Source: Crocinitomix catalasitica ATCC 23190
GTDB lineage: Bacteria; Bacteroidota; Bacteroidia; Flavobacteriales_D; Crocinitomicaceae
Assembly: GCF_000621625.1 (NCBI RefSeq)
Contig: NZ_JHXV01000020.1
Span: forward strand, 26,180-90,179
Direction of reading: 5' to 3'
DNA length: 64,000 nt
Position 1 is the first letter of the stretch. Each line of letters begins with the position of its first letter. Under the pieces are notes generated by a model. That model saw only the letters and a list, made by a program, of their open reading frames with translations. It ran no database searches and was not told the DNA's origin. Shown piece by piece: positions 9,607 to 18,226 of the stretch. Made by a program: the position numbers and the translations under genes.

Positions 9607-10002
9607 ATGAAAAGAGTTTTAGGAATATTGAATGTATTAAACGGATTGATTCTAGTGTTTTTTGTGTTGAGAATGTTTGGGTTTATTTCGATTGCTCCGC
9701 AGTTTACAATGATGCATTTAATTGTTGTGGTATTAGCCATTTATGGATTACGGATATTCATCGAATCTCAATATGATGTCAGTGATGGGGTAAAAGAGAA
9801 TAGAATAGCACGAATGTCATATTATCTAGGTACGGCTGCTTTATGTATCGGTGTTTTATTTAAAATTATGCTTTGGCCACTTGCTGGATTTCTTGTTTTA
9901 ATCGGTTCTTTTGGTGTGTTAATGTCTTATGTGATTGGCCTGATTTTACCAGCGGATCTAAAAACGCGAACTCGAAATGAAGAAATTTTAGACGATTTAT
10001 AA
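9607..10002 (+). CDS. Four-helix membrane protein inside the thiamine operon
   Basis: 131 residues, unrecognised. Four predicted membrane helices (about 3-25, 32-50, 71-89 and 92-113) with a hydrophilic loop around 'ESQYDVSDGVKENRIARMS' and an acidic-basic C-terminus ending 'RTRNEEILDDL'. It starts 3 bases after thiD and ends 1 base before the thiE ATG, so it must be transcribed with the thi genes and be under the TPP riboswitch. Its hydrophobic layout resembles GldL-like small membrane proteins, but I see no motif that assigns it. A role in import of thiamine or a precursor would fit the context; this is inference only. Confidence 0.75.
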   Translation: MKRVLGILNVLNGLILVFFVLRMFGFISIAPQFTMMHLIVVVLAIYGLRIFIESQYDVSDGVKENRIARMSYYLGTAALCIGVLFKIMLWPLAGFLVLIGSFGVLMSYVIGLILPADLKTRTRNEEILDDL

Positions 10003-10003
10003 A

Positions 10004-10636
10004 ATGAGCAAATTATATTATATATCTCAAGGTCAAACGCCTGAGCAACATTTGATAAACATTCAATTGGTTGCTGAGAATGGTGTGGATTGGATTCAAT
10101 TGCGATTGAAAAATCATCCGAATGAAATGTTCCTTGCAACGGCTCAAAAAGCCTTAGAAATATGTCATCGTAATGGAGCAAAATTATTTATTAATGATAA
10201 AGTTGTAATTGCTAGTGAAGTTTCAGCAGATGGAATTCATATTGGTCAAGATGATATCTCACCTGTTGATGCGAAAGTAATTTTTAAAAAGGGGCTTATT
10301 GGTGGAACGGCAAATACAATTGAACAATGTATAGAATTGGCAAAAAAGGAGATTGATTATATCGGTTTAGGACCTTATCGTTTTACTGGAACGAAGAAAG
10401 AATTAAGTCCAATTTTAGGGGTGGAAGGAATAAGAGATATTATAGTTGAATTACGTGCGAAAGGTTATCAAACGCCTGTCGTATCGATTGGTGGAATAGA
10501 AGTTGAGGATTGCAAAGAACTATTTAGTATTGGCGTTTCACGGATTGCAGTTTCAGGTTTGTTGACGAATAAATCAGCGGATGAAATAAAATCTATAGTG
10601 AATCAAGTGAATGGATTAATAAAAGAAAGTATTTAA
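10004..10636 (+). CDS. thiE: Thiamine phosphate synthase ThiE
   Basis: Joins HMP pyrophosphate and thiazole phosphate to give thiamine phosphate. All the usual motifs are visible: 'WIQLRLKN' (pyrophosphate-binding QLRxK), 'KLFINDKVVIA', 'DGIHIGQDD', 'IGLGPYRFTGTKKE' (GP-x-TxTK loop) and 'VVSIGGIEVEDC' (phosphate-binding Gly loop). The 210 residues are the normal length. This is the canonical copy, unlike the divergent homologue at 8228. It lies between the small membrane-protein gene and thiG with near-zero spacing. Confidence 0.95.
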   Translation: MSKLYYISQGQTPEQHLINIQLVAENGVDWIQLRLKNHPNEMFLATAQKALEICHRNGAKLFINDKVVIASEVSADGIHIGQDDISPVDAKVIFKKGLIGGTANTIEQCIELAKKEIDYIGLGPYRFTGTKKELSPILGVEGIRDIIVELRAKGYQTPVVSIGGIEVEDCKELFSIGVSRIAVSGLLTNKSADEIKSIVNQVNGLIKESI

Positions 10637-10648
10637 AATAGAAGAGTG

Positions 10649-11416
10649 ATGAGTGATTTAAAAATAGGGGATAAGGTTTTTACATCTCGATTGTTTACTG
10701 GAACTGGTAAATTCAAGTCGAATGAGATGATGGAGGCAGCTTTGTTAGCTTCAGGTTCGCAATTAGTGACCATGGCTTTAAAACGGGTCGATTTAAATGA
10801 CAGTGAAGATGATTTATTGCAACATTTAAAACCAACGAATTTTAGCTGGTTACCGAATACATCTGGTGTTCGAACAGCTAAAGAAGCAGTTTTTGCTGCC
10901 GAATTAGCACGCGAAGCTTTACAAACCAATTGGATTAAATTGGAGATCCATCCAGATCCTAAATATTTAATGCCCGATCCTATTGAGACTTTATTGGCGA
11001 CCGAAGAATTGGTAAAGAAAGGTTTTATAGTATTGCCATATATCCACGCAGATCCAGTTTTGGCTAAAAGATTACAGGATGTAGGTGCGCAAGCTGTTAT
11101 GCCCTTAGGCTCGCCGATAGGTAGTAATAAAGGAATTAAAACGGAAGACTTTCTTCGAATAATAATAGAGCAGGCGACTGTTCCTGTTATTGTTGATGCT
11201 GGAATTGGTGCTCCGTCACATGCTGCATATGCAATGGAACTTGGTGCGGATGCAGTATTGGTGAATACCGCAATTGCAACGGCTAAGGATCCTGTGAAAA
11301 TTGGATTGGCATTTAAGATGGCGGTTGAAGCGGGTAGAATGGCTTTTGAAGCAAAAATGGGTCAACAGAAAGATCACGCAGAGGCAAGTAGTCCTTTGAC
11401 TGATTTTTTAAATTAA
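10649..11416 (+). CDS. thiG: Thiazole synthase ThiG
   Basis: Builds the thiazole phosphate ring from deoxyxylulose phosphate, dehydroglycine and sulfur carried by ThiS. '[18 protein letters not shown]' is the family start, '[16 protein letters not shown]' carries the Schiff-base lysine, and '[15 protein letters not shown]', '[18 protein letters not shown]' and '[13 protein letters not shown]' form the rest of the barrel. A GTG codon at 10646 directly precedes the ATG at 10649; I chose ATG. It works with ThiS and ThiH of the same operon. Confidence 0.96.
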   Translation: MSDLKIGDKVFTSRLFTGTGKFKSNEMMEAALLASGSQLVTMALKRVDLNDSEDDLLQHLKPTNFSWLPNTSGVRTAKEAVFAAELAREALQTNWIKLEIHPDPKYLMPDPIETLLATEELVKKGFIVLPYIHADPVLAKRLQDVGAQAVMPLGSPIGSNKGIKTEDFLRIIIEQATVPVIVDAGIGAPSHAAYAMELGADAVLVNTAIATAKDPVKIGLAFKMAVEAGRMAFEAKMGQQKDHAEASSPLTDFLN

Positions 11417-11447
11417 GATCGAAACAGTACAAAATAGAGGAGAAGCA

Positions 11448-12557
11448 ATGTCATTTAAGAGCGAGATAGAAAAATTAAATTGGGATCAAATATCCAAACA
11501 GATTTATGCATCAACTGCGGCTGATGTTGAACATGCATTGAATACGGCAAAGCCTGATTTGAATGATTTTGCAGCCTTAATTTCACCGGCTGCAGCGCCA
11601 TATTTAGAGCGAATGGCTCAAAAAAGTCACGATTTAACAGTGCAACGTTTTGGTAAAACCATTCAAATGTATGCGCCTTTGTATTTATCGAACGAATGTC
11701 AGAACATCTGTACTTATTGTGGTTTTAGTTTAGATGTGAAAATCGAACGGAAAACATTGTCAGATGAAGAGATAATGGCAGAGGTCAAGGTTTTAAAATC
11801 GTACGGATATGACCATATTCTTATCGTGACAGGTGAAGCGAATAAAACGGTTGGAATTGACTATTTTAAAAATGCGATTCAATTATTGAAACCTCATTTT
11901 TCTCATATTGCAATTGAAGTACAGCCGCTCGAACAAGAAGAGTATGAAGAGTTGATTGGAGTAGGACTGAATACAGTACTTGTCTATCAAGAAACTTACA
12001 ATAAAGAGAATTATAAAAAACACCATCCGAAAGGTAAAAAATCGAATTTTGATTACCGCTTAGAAACGCATGATAGAATGGGTAAAGCGGGTATTTATAA
12101 AATGGGTGTTGGTGTTTTAATTGGTCTGGAAGATTGGCGGACAGATTCGTTTTATGCCGCTGCGCATTTGGATTATTTAGAAAAGAAATATTGGCAGTCT
12201 AATTATTCTATTTCTTTTCCGCGATTGCGCCCATGTGCAGGAGGTGTAGAATTGAAGTCGGTGATGTCGGATAAAGAATTGGTGCAGCTAATCTGTGCGT
12301 ATCGAATTTTTAATCAAGAGATTGAATTGTCTATGTCAACGCGCGAATCTGAAGTGTTTAGGAACAATGTAATTAAATTAGGAATTACATCAATTAGTGC
12401 GGATTCTAAAACTGATCCAGGCGGTTATGCCAATCCTAATGTGAATTTGGAGCAATTCGAAATTCACGATAAACGCACAACTTCACAATTCATTCAATCA
12501 ATTATAGACCAAGGATACGAACCGGTGTTTAAAGGTTGGGACAAAGTCTTACAGTAA
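11448..12557 (+). CDS. thiH: 2-iminoacetate synthase (tyrosine lyase) ThiH
   Basis: Radical-SAM enzyme that cleaves tyrosine to give dehydroglycine for ThiG, the anaerobic-type route instead of ThiO glycine oxidase. The cluster motif C-x3-C-x2-C is in 'SNECQNICTYCGFS' (near residue 85). Other family stretches are 'ILIVTGEANKTVG', 'IAIEVQPLEQEEYEELI', 'SISFPRLRPCAGG' and 'STRESEVFRNN'. At 369 residues it is of normal length. Last gene of the operon; a bidirectional terminator follows after 6 bases. Confidence 0.96.
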   Translation: MSFKSEIEKLNWDQISKQIYASTAADVEHALNTAKPDLNDFAALISPAAAPYLERMAQKSHDLTVQRFGKTIQMYAPLYLSNECQNICTYCGFSLDVKIERKTLSDEEIMAEVKVLKSYGYDHILIVTGEANKTVGIDYFKNAIQLLKPHFSHIAIEVQPLEQEEYEELIGVGLNTVLVYQETYNKENYKKHHPKGKKSNFDYRLETHDRMGKAGIYKMGVGVLIGLEDWRTDSFYAAAHLDYLEKKYWQSNYSISFPRLRPCAGGVELKSVMSDKELVQLICAYRIFNQEIELSMSTRESEVFRNNVIKLGITSISADSKTDPGGYANPNVNLEQFEIHDKRTTSQFIQSIIDQGYEPVFKGWDKVLQ

Positions 12558-12562
12558 CGATA

Positions 12563-12605
12563 TAAAAAAAGCCTTGTTCTCAATGAAAACAAGGCTTTTT
12601 TATTA
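12563..12605. terminator. Bidirectional intrinsic terminator between thiH and the convergent surface-protein gene
   Basis: Stem AAGCCTTGTT / AACAAGGCTT with an A run on the left and a T run on the right, so it can stop transcription from both sides. It sits between the thiH stop and the stop of the minus-strand gene at 12619. Confidence 0.92.
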
Positions 12606-12618
12606 TTTCTTTATTCGA

Positions 12619-15600
12619 TTATCTTCTAATCAATTTCTCTACCCAAACATCCGAGTTGAATGCAATACGTACGAAATAGATACCACTTGCGTATTCACTT
12701 AAATCAAATTCTAAAGTAGGCGCTGTCATTTGATTTTGATAAATCACTGCCCCAAGATTGTTTAATACCACCACATTTAAAGGCCCTGAAGAATCATCAT
12801 TCCTTGCAATTGTAACATTGCCATTTGTTGGATTCGGATAACATTTAATTTGTGACAATGGGTTAATCTCGTTTATCCCAACTGAATTAATAAGGAAACA
12901 AGCCGAAGTGTCAATACAGAAATCTTTTTCAATTACAACGGCATATTCACCATTCTCTGTCGCAATAAATGTTCTGGATTCTTCGCCATCAATAGGTTGC
13001 AGCGGGTCGCAAGTAATCCATCTGAAGAAAGTTGATTCACTTTCAGGTTCATTTGATACTAATGTTAATGCATCTTCCCGAGTAATTGTCATGTCAATTG
13101 GATCGAGAATGTCTAGATTAGTTGTTACAATACTATCACATCCTGTTTCAATTGAAATTAACGTGTCCATATAAGTTCCAGATTCTGTATATGTAGCAGC
13201 TCCAATTGTATAGGTTTCTCCACCACAAAGATTGATGGTTTGTTCGTAAACATTTTCATCACGAATAATCAAATTTGTAGTCACAATACTGTCACAACCT
13301 GTTTCTGTTACCAATTCGTCTATATACAAACCAGCTTCATTATGCTCAATGTCACCAACGAATAATGATTCACCGTAACACAATGTTATTTCTTGACTGT
13401 ATGTAAGTGGATCGTTTACCGTTAAATTCGTTGTAACTGTGCTATCACATCCTTCAATACTTGTAAATACATCTGTGTAAACACCTGTTTCAGTATAAAC
13501 ACTTTCTCCTACAGTGATTTCGTTTCCAGAACATATTGTGAAGCTTTGTTCACTTGTATTATATGGGTACACTGTTAGCATTGTATTCACAATACTGTCG
13601 CATCCTGTTTCTGTAATAAAGTCATCAAAATAAGATCCTGAAGCATCATAAATACTTTCACCAATAGCATAGGTTTCCCCGAAACATATAGCTATTTCAT
13701 TTGTGTATTCGATAGGAGGGTTAACTGTTAAACGTGTAGTTACCATAGAATCACAACCAGTTTCTGTTACGAAATGATCAATATATTCCCCCGTTTCTGT
13801 ATAAATGCTTACACCAACTTCAACTGAATTACCAGCGCAAATTGTTAATGTTTGAATATTGTTAATTGGAGGATCAATACTTAAATAAGTTGTTACGCTA
13901 CTATCACACCCTTCTTCAGTTACAAACCAATCGATATATGCCCCGCTTTCATCATAAGTATTCTCACCGATAGTGTAAGTGGTACCGCTACATATGGTAA
14001 TATCTTGCGTGAAATTGATCGGAGGAGTTACTGTTAAATTTGTCGTTACGATACTGTCACAACCTGTTAAAATAGCAACTAAAGTATCAATAAATACGCC
14101 TGTCTCTGTATATTCATTTGCGCCTATATTATATGAAATTCCGCTACAGATTGTAATGTCTTGTGTTATCAAAACAGGTTCAATAACAGTTAAGTTTGTT
14201 GTGATGACGCTATCACAAGCATCCATATTGTATAAACTATCAATATAGATTCCTCCATCGAAATAAATACTTTGTCCAACAACTATTGAGTCGTTTCTAC
14301 AGATCGTTATATCTTGATATACAAATTCTGTTTCACAAACAATTGAACTAAAGAAATAGGCTGCACCGGCATCTTCTAAATAAGCACCTCCATCAGCATC
14401 GTAATCCTGTTGCCAAGCTCCAACTAGAACTGTATGACCAGAAATTGCAACTCCTTCTCCAAATCTATCTTCAACTGCTCTGTCAGATTGCACTATTTTA
14501 TTGATCTCTGCCCAAACACCGTCCTCATCTCGTTGAAAAATATAAGCTGCTCCAGCATTTGACAAGTCATCGCTTCCGTCGGCATCTAAATCCTCTTGTT
14601 CCGCACCGAATACGATATAATCGCCATCAATACCTACGTCTATGCCAAAATGGTCACCAGTCGTTCTATCGCTAGCATCTAATTTTTGTACTTCATTCCA
14701 AACTCCTCCAATATCTCGAGTGAAGATGTAAGCAGATCCTGCATTTTTTAGTTCAGCTCCGTCGAATTCACTTTCATCTTCAGACCATACCCCAACAACT
14801 ATAGTACTTGAATCAATATCTACTGCATAACCAAATCGGTCCCATGCATAACGATCGTGATTTAATAATTTCTGCGTTTCTGACCAAACACCAGCAGAAC
14901 GCTCAAATATATAAGCGGCTCCAGCGTTCCATTGTGTTCCTGAACGATATCCTCCTGTGTCATAATCGTGGTTGTGAGCACCAACAATTATATAGTCACC
15001 ATCAAGGGCAACAGCGCCTCCAAAAAGATCTGAAATATCCTCATAATCATCATCTCTTCCTGCAGGATAATATCTATCAACTGAACGTTGTGATGCTACT
15101 ATTTTTTGTGTTTCATTCCAAACGCCTAATTCATCTAAATCAAATATATATGCAGCTCCAGCATGATACATGAAATTCAGCCCGGCAAGGTCATGTCCTT
15201 CGTGGTGCGCCCCAACAATAACGGTGCTATCGCTGATGTCAACTGACCAACCAAATTCGTCATCTTCATCTCTATCAGAAGCAATTATTTTTTGCATTTC
15301 AGTCCAAACACCGTCTATTCCTCTTTTAAATAAATAGGCGGAACCTGCGCTACTTAATGAATTGTCATCATCCATATCGTGATCCTCTCCATACGCGCCA
15401 ACAACAATCATTTCACCGTCTATTGCAACGGAATAACCAAACCTGTCGTAATTGTCTTGGTCAGAATTGATTATGCGTTGAACGAATTGCCAATTGTCAA
15501 TTCCTGTTTTTTCATAAATATAAGCAGCTCCCGTATTCGGATCTGAGCCATCTTCATCATGAGCATAAGAACCAACAACAGCGTAGTTACCATCAATGGC

Positions 15601-15726
15601 AACTGAGAATCCCATTCTGTCTTCTTCGCCTCTGTTGAAAGCAACACCTTTTAATACTTCTGTAAAATCCTGTGCGTAACTAATTGTAAATACGCATACT
15701 GTAAATAAACTAAGTAGCAATTTCAT
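12619..15726 (-). CDS. T9SS-secreted protein: seven-bladed FG-GAP-like propeller plus eight CDS-type repeats
   Basis: Large surface or secreted protein, 1035 residues from the ATG at 15726, which gives a clean signal peptide (MKLLLSLFTVCVFTISYAQ); an upstream in-frame ATG at 15753 would put nine polar residues before it. Residues ~20-450 hold seven repeats of the type 'DRFGYSVAIDGEMIVVGAYG ... GAAYIF', a seven-bladed propeller. Then eight repeats of ~50 residues follow, each with a T-I/L-C near its start and 'GCDSIVTTNLTV' or similar at its end; paired cysteines suggest one disulfide per repeat. The C-terminal ~80 residues are a T9SS domain ('KCYPNPTNGNVTIA', ending 'GIYFVRIAFNSDVWVEKLIR'). 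Function unknown, probably adhesion or matrix. A paralogue with three repeats precedes it on the same strand. Confidence 0.85.
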   Translation of the reverse strand: MKLLLSLFTVCVFTISYAQDFTEVLKGVAFNRGEEDRMGFSVAIDGNYAVVGSYAHDEDGSDPNTGAAYIYEKTGIDNWQFVQRIINSDQDNYDRFGYSVAIDGEMIVVGAYGEDHDMDDDNSLSSAGSAYLFKRGIDGVWTEMQKIIASDRDEDDEFGWSVDISDSTVIVGAHHEGHDLAGLNFMYHAGAAYIFDLDELGVWNETQKIVASQRSVDRYYPAGRDDDYEDISDLFGGAVALDGDYIIVGAHNHDYDTGGYRSGTQWNAGAAYIFERSAGVWSETQKLLNHDRYAWDRFGYAVDIDSSTIVVGVWSEDESEFDGAELKNAGSAYIFTRDIGGVWNEVQKLDASDRTTGDHFGIDVGIDGDYIVFGAEQEDLDADGSDDLSNAGAAYIFQRDEDGVWAEINKIVQSDRAVEDRFGEGVAISGHTVLVGAWQQDYDADGGAYLEDAGAAYFFSSIVCETEFVYQDITICRNDSIVVGQSIYFDGGIYIDSLYNMDACDSVITTNLTVIEPVLITQDITICSGISYNIGANEYTETGVFIDTLVAILTGCDSIVTTNLTVTPPINFTQDITICSGTTYTIGENTYDESGAYIDWFVTEEGCDSSVTTYLSIDPPINNIQTLTICAGNSVEVGVSIYTETGEYIDHFVTETGCDSMVTTRLTVNPPIEYTNEIAICFGETYAIGESIYDASGSYFDDFITETGCDSIVNTMLTVYPYNTSEQSFTICSGNEITVGESVYTETGVYTDVFTSIEGCDSTVTTNLTVNDPLTYSQEITLCYGESLFVGDIEHNEAGLYIDELVTETGCDSIVTTNLIIRDENVYEQTINLCGGETYTIGAATYTESGTYMDTLISIETGCDSIVTTNLDILDPIDMTITREDALTLVSNEPESESTFFRWITCDPLQPIDGEESRTFIATENGEYAVVIEKDFCIDTSACFLINSVGINEINPLSQIKCYPNPTNGNVTIARNDDSSGPLNVVVLNNLGAVIYQNQMTAPTLEFDLSEYASGIYFVRIAFNSDVWVEKLIRR

Positions 15727-15741
15727 GAATTCTGTTTTATT

Positions 15742-15765
15742 GATTTTTGGCAATTACCAAAAATC
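15742..15765 (-). promoter_or_regulatory. Hairpin at the 5' end of the message of the 12619-15726 gene
   Basis: Perfect 9-bp inverted repeat GATTTTTGG / CCAAAAATC around 6 bases. It begins 4 bases downstream of the -7 element at 15770-15777, so the transcript would start with this stem; mRNA protection is a plausible role. Confidence 0.55.
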
Positions 15766-15769
15766 GCTG

Positions 15770-15777
15770 CAAAGATA
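15770..15777 (-). promoter_or_regulatory. Promoter -7 element of the 12619-15726 gene
   Basis: Reads TATCTTTG on the minus strand, an exact TAnnTTTG match. A possible -33 TTG (15796-15794) lies 16 bases upstream. The downstream FG-GAP gene therefore has its own promoter. Confidence 0.6.
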
Positions 15778-15803
15778 ATGAAGTTGTTTCGTTCAATCAT
15801 TAA

Positions 15804-15840
15804 ATTTTATCGATTAATTAATGTTAAATACCGATAAAAA
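15804..15840 (-). terminator. Possible weak terminator after the 771-residue propeller gene
   Basis: An 8-bp AT-rich inverted repeat (TTTTATCG / CGATAAAA) with a 19-base loop lies downstream of the minus-strand stop at 15910. There is no clear U run, so this is tentative. Confidence 0.3.
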
Positions 15841-15909
15841 TAGACTGAATTCGAATCAATCAAAATTTTGCTTTTATATAAATAGTTTTTTAAGGAAAAT
15901 GAAACAGCT

Positions 15910-18225
15910 TTAAATCTTTACAAATTTGCTTTTTTCAATGCCGAATTCACCTTCAATCGATATGACGTACGTTCCTTTTGAATAGTTGGACGTATTGATG
16001 TAAGATTTAGGTTCAATTGGTTGAATAGACTCAATTAATCGACCGGTTGCATCAAAAATGCTTAATGATTGATAAGATTGGAAATTATTTCCCTCAATAA
16101 TGAGGTAATCAGTCGCTGGATTTGGATAGATTTTAAAATTGCTTTTTTCTATGTTAGATATGGACAATACATCTACATAAACACATGATGAAGTGTCCGA
16201 ACAATCTCCCTCAGTTACTATTACAGCATATGCACCAACAAAAGGAGCATGGTATGATCGCTCATTAGCACCTGAAATTATTTCTATGGGATCGCATTTT
16301 ATCCATTGGTAGGTTGCGTCGTCAGCTTCTGCAATTAATAAATTCTCAGACTGACTAATACTGTTATTAACAGGGAGCTGGACTGTGATATTAGTCGTGA
16401 CAACGCTGTCACAAAAACTGAATGAAGTTAAGATATCTGTATATGTTCCGTTTTCTGTGTAGGTCGATCCGCCTATTGTATAAGCGCCTTCCCAACAGAT
16501 GGTTATGTCTTGAGTAACTGCATTCTCTGGATGGACAAATAAGTCAGTAATAACAATGCTGTCACAACCTGTTATTGTTGTTAAAGTATCTGTATACTCA
16601 CCTGTTGTTTCGTATGCATTAACGCCAACATAAAGTGGATGTCCAAAACAACGTTCAATACTTTGGTTATAGACAGGGGCTGGTGTAACTGTTAGATTGG
16701 TAATGATGATACTATCGCAACCAATAATCGAATGCAAAACGTCAAAATAGGTATCTGAAGTATTATAAATATTGTCATTTACAGTGATCGATTGACCTTC
16801 ACAAATAGAAAAACTTTGTTCTGTATAGGTCGTTATACATACTTCTTGACTATAAAAATATGCCGCACCTGCGTCATTTAAATTTTCTTCTCCAATTAGA
16901 TTGTAGTTTTGTTGGGGTGCACCCAATAAAATTTCAGTCGAATAGATACCGACTGCAAACCCGAGTTGATCGTCGATTGCTCTATCCATTGCTATTAATT
17001 TTTGATTCATCGACCAAATTCCGCCCTCATCTTTTTCAAAAATATATGCCGCACCTGCATCAGATAAATCAGCTTCGTCCAATGCGTCAGAATCATTTCT
17101 AAAAGACCCGATAACCATAAAATTATCATCAATAGCTACGTCATAGCCAAAGCGATCTCCTGAATTTCTATCCGGAGTAATTAGTTTTTGAGATTCAACC
17201 CAATAACCCGATTCATTCCTATTAAATACATAAGCGGATCCTGAGTTATTTCTATAACCCGTTCCCGTTAGATTGTGGTCTTCTTCAAATGCGCCAACTA
17301 CCACGGTAATTGAGTCGATAGCAACTGACCAGCCGAATTTATCACTTAACTGTCTGTCGCTTGCTTCTAATTTTGATACTTGATCCCATGAATCGACAAC
17401 CTTTTCAAAAATATAAGCCGCGCCCGCATTTGATATTGGGTTAACCCCCATCGAATCTAAGTCTTGATGATAAGCACCAACAACTAAATAGGGTAGGTCT
17501 AAAGCAACATCAATACCAAATTGATCTGATAAATCTTCACCATCGCCGCCATCAGGTTCTGTTAAATCAGGTGCTCTGTCTCCGGCAACAATTTTTTGGG
17601 TTTCGATCCAGTTATCGTCGACATCTAATTCGAATAAATAAACTGCGCCAGTATGATAAATATATGCGTCTCCAATTTCATCTCTGCTTTCAAAATTAGC
17701 ACCTACTGCAACCGTTGTCTCATCGATATCAACACTCCAGCCAAATTGAGCGTTTGCAATCCTGTCTGATGCAACAATTTTTTGCATTTCAACCCAAGTA
17801 TCTTCTGTTCTCTGAAAGATGTAAGCGGAACCGGCACTGCCCATTTCTTCAGCATCAAACTCATTGTGATCTTCGGCATAAGCACCAATTACGGCATAGT
17901 TTTGATTGATGCTAACAGACCATCCAAAGCGATCATAATTGTCCTGATCTGAATTGTAAATTTTTTGTACCAACTCCCAGTCTGCATATCCTGTCTTCTC
18001 AAAGATGTATGCTGCCCCCATGTTGGGGTTTGCTACTCCAAAGTCAACACCATAGGCACCGATTATTGCAAGGTTTTCGTGTATGTCAATAGAATACCCA
18101 AAACGATCTCCTTCGGCTCTATCTTCTGGTATCAATTTTAACAATTCATCAAAGGATTGTGCTTGTACAGTCGAATGAAAATTCGCCAAAAAGATGATTA
18201 AAATGATTCGAATTATTCTAGACAT
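15910..18225 (-). CDS. T9SS-secreted protein: seven-bladed FG-GAP-like propeller plus three CDS-type repeats
   Basis: Paralogue of the 12619-15726 product, 771 residues. Signal peptide 'MSRIIRIILIIFLANFHSTV'. Seven propeller repeats again ('GDRFGYSIDIHENLAIIGAY' to 'DDQLGFAVGIYSTEILLGAP'), followed by only three cysteine repeats ('SFSICEGQSITV...GCDSIIITNLTV' and two more), a short Ig-like stretch ('DATYQWIKCDPIEIIS') and a T9SS domain with 'FKIYPNPATDYLIIEG' and a closing 'KGTYVISIEGEFGIEKSKFV'. The ATG lies 1 base after the stop of the CotH-type gene, so it is probably the last gene of the kelch-GGGPS-cotH operon. Substrate unknown. Confidence 0.85.
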   Translation of the reverse strand: MSRIIRIILIIFLANFHSTVQAQSFDELLKLIPEDRAEGDRFGYSIDIHENLAIIGAYGVDFGVANPNMGAAYIFEKTGYADWELVQKIYNSDQDNYDRFGWSVSINQNYAVIGAYAEDHNEFDAEEMGSAGSAYIFQRTEDTWVEMQKIVASDRIANAQFGWSVDIDETTVAVGANFESRDEIGDAYIYHTGAVYLFELDVDDNWIETQKIVAGDRAPDLTEPDGGDGEDLSDQFGIDVALDLPYLVVGAYHQDLDSMGVNPISNAGAAYIFEKVVDSWDQVSKLEASDRQLSDKFGWSVAIDSITVVVGAFEEDHNLTGTGYRNNSGSAYVFNRNESGYWVESQKLITPDRNSGDRFGYDVAIDDNFMVIGSFRNDSDALDEADLSDAGAAYIFEKDEGGIWSMNQKLIAMDRAIDDQLGFAVGIYSTEILLGAPQQNYNLIGEENLNDAGAAYFYSQEVCITTYTEQSFSICEGQSITVNDNIYNTSDTYFDVLHSIIGCDSIIITNLTVTPAPVYNQSIERCFGHPLYVGVNAYETTGEYTDTLTTITGCDSIVITDLFVHPENAVTQDITICWEGAYTIGGSTYTENGTYTDILTSFSFCDSVVTTNITVQLPVNNSISQSENLLIAEADDATYQWIKCDPIEIISGANERSYHAPFVGAYAVIVTEGDCSDTSSCVYVDVLSISNIEKSNFKIYPNPATDYLIIEGNNFQSYQSLSIFDATGRLIESIQPIEPKSYINTSNYSKGTYVISIEGEFGIEKSKFVKI

Positions 18226-18226
18226 C

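Noticed and set aside
12908..15173. Several plus-strand frames of 88-121 codons across the propeller gene
   Set aside because: They are antisense to a repeat-rich coding region and have low-complexity His/Gln-rich translations; they arise from the repeats.
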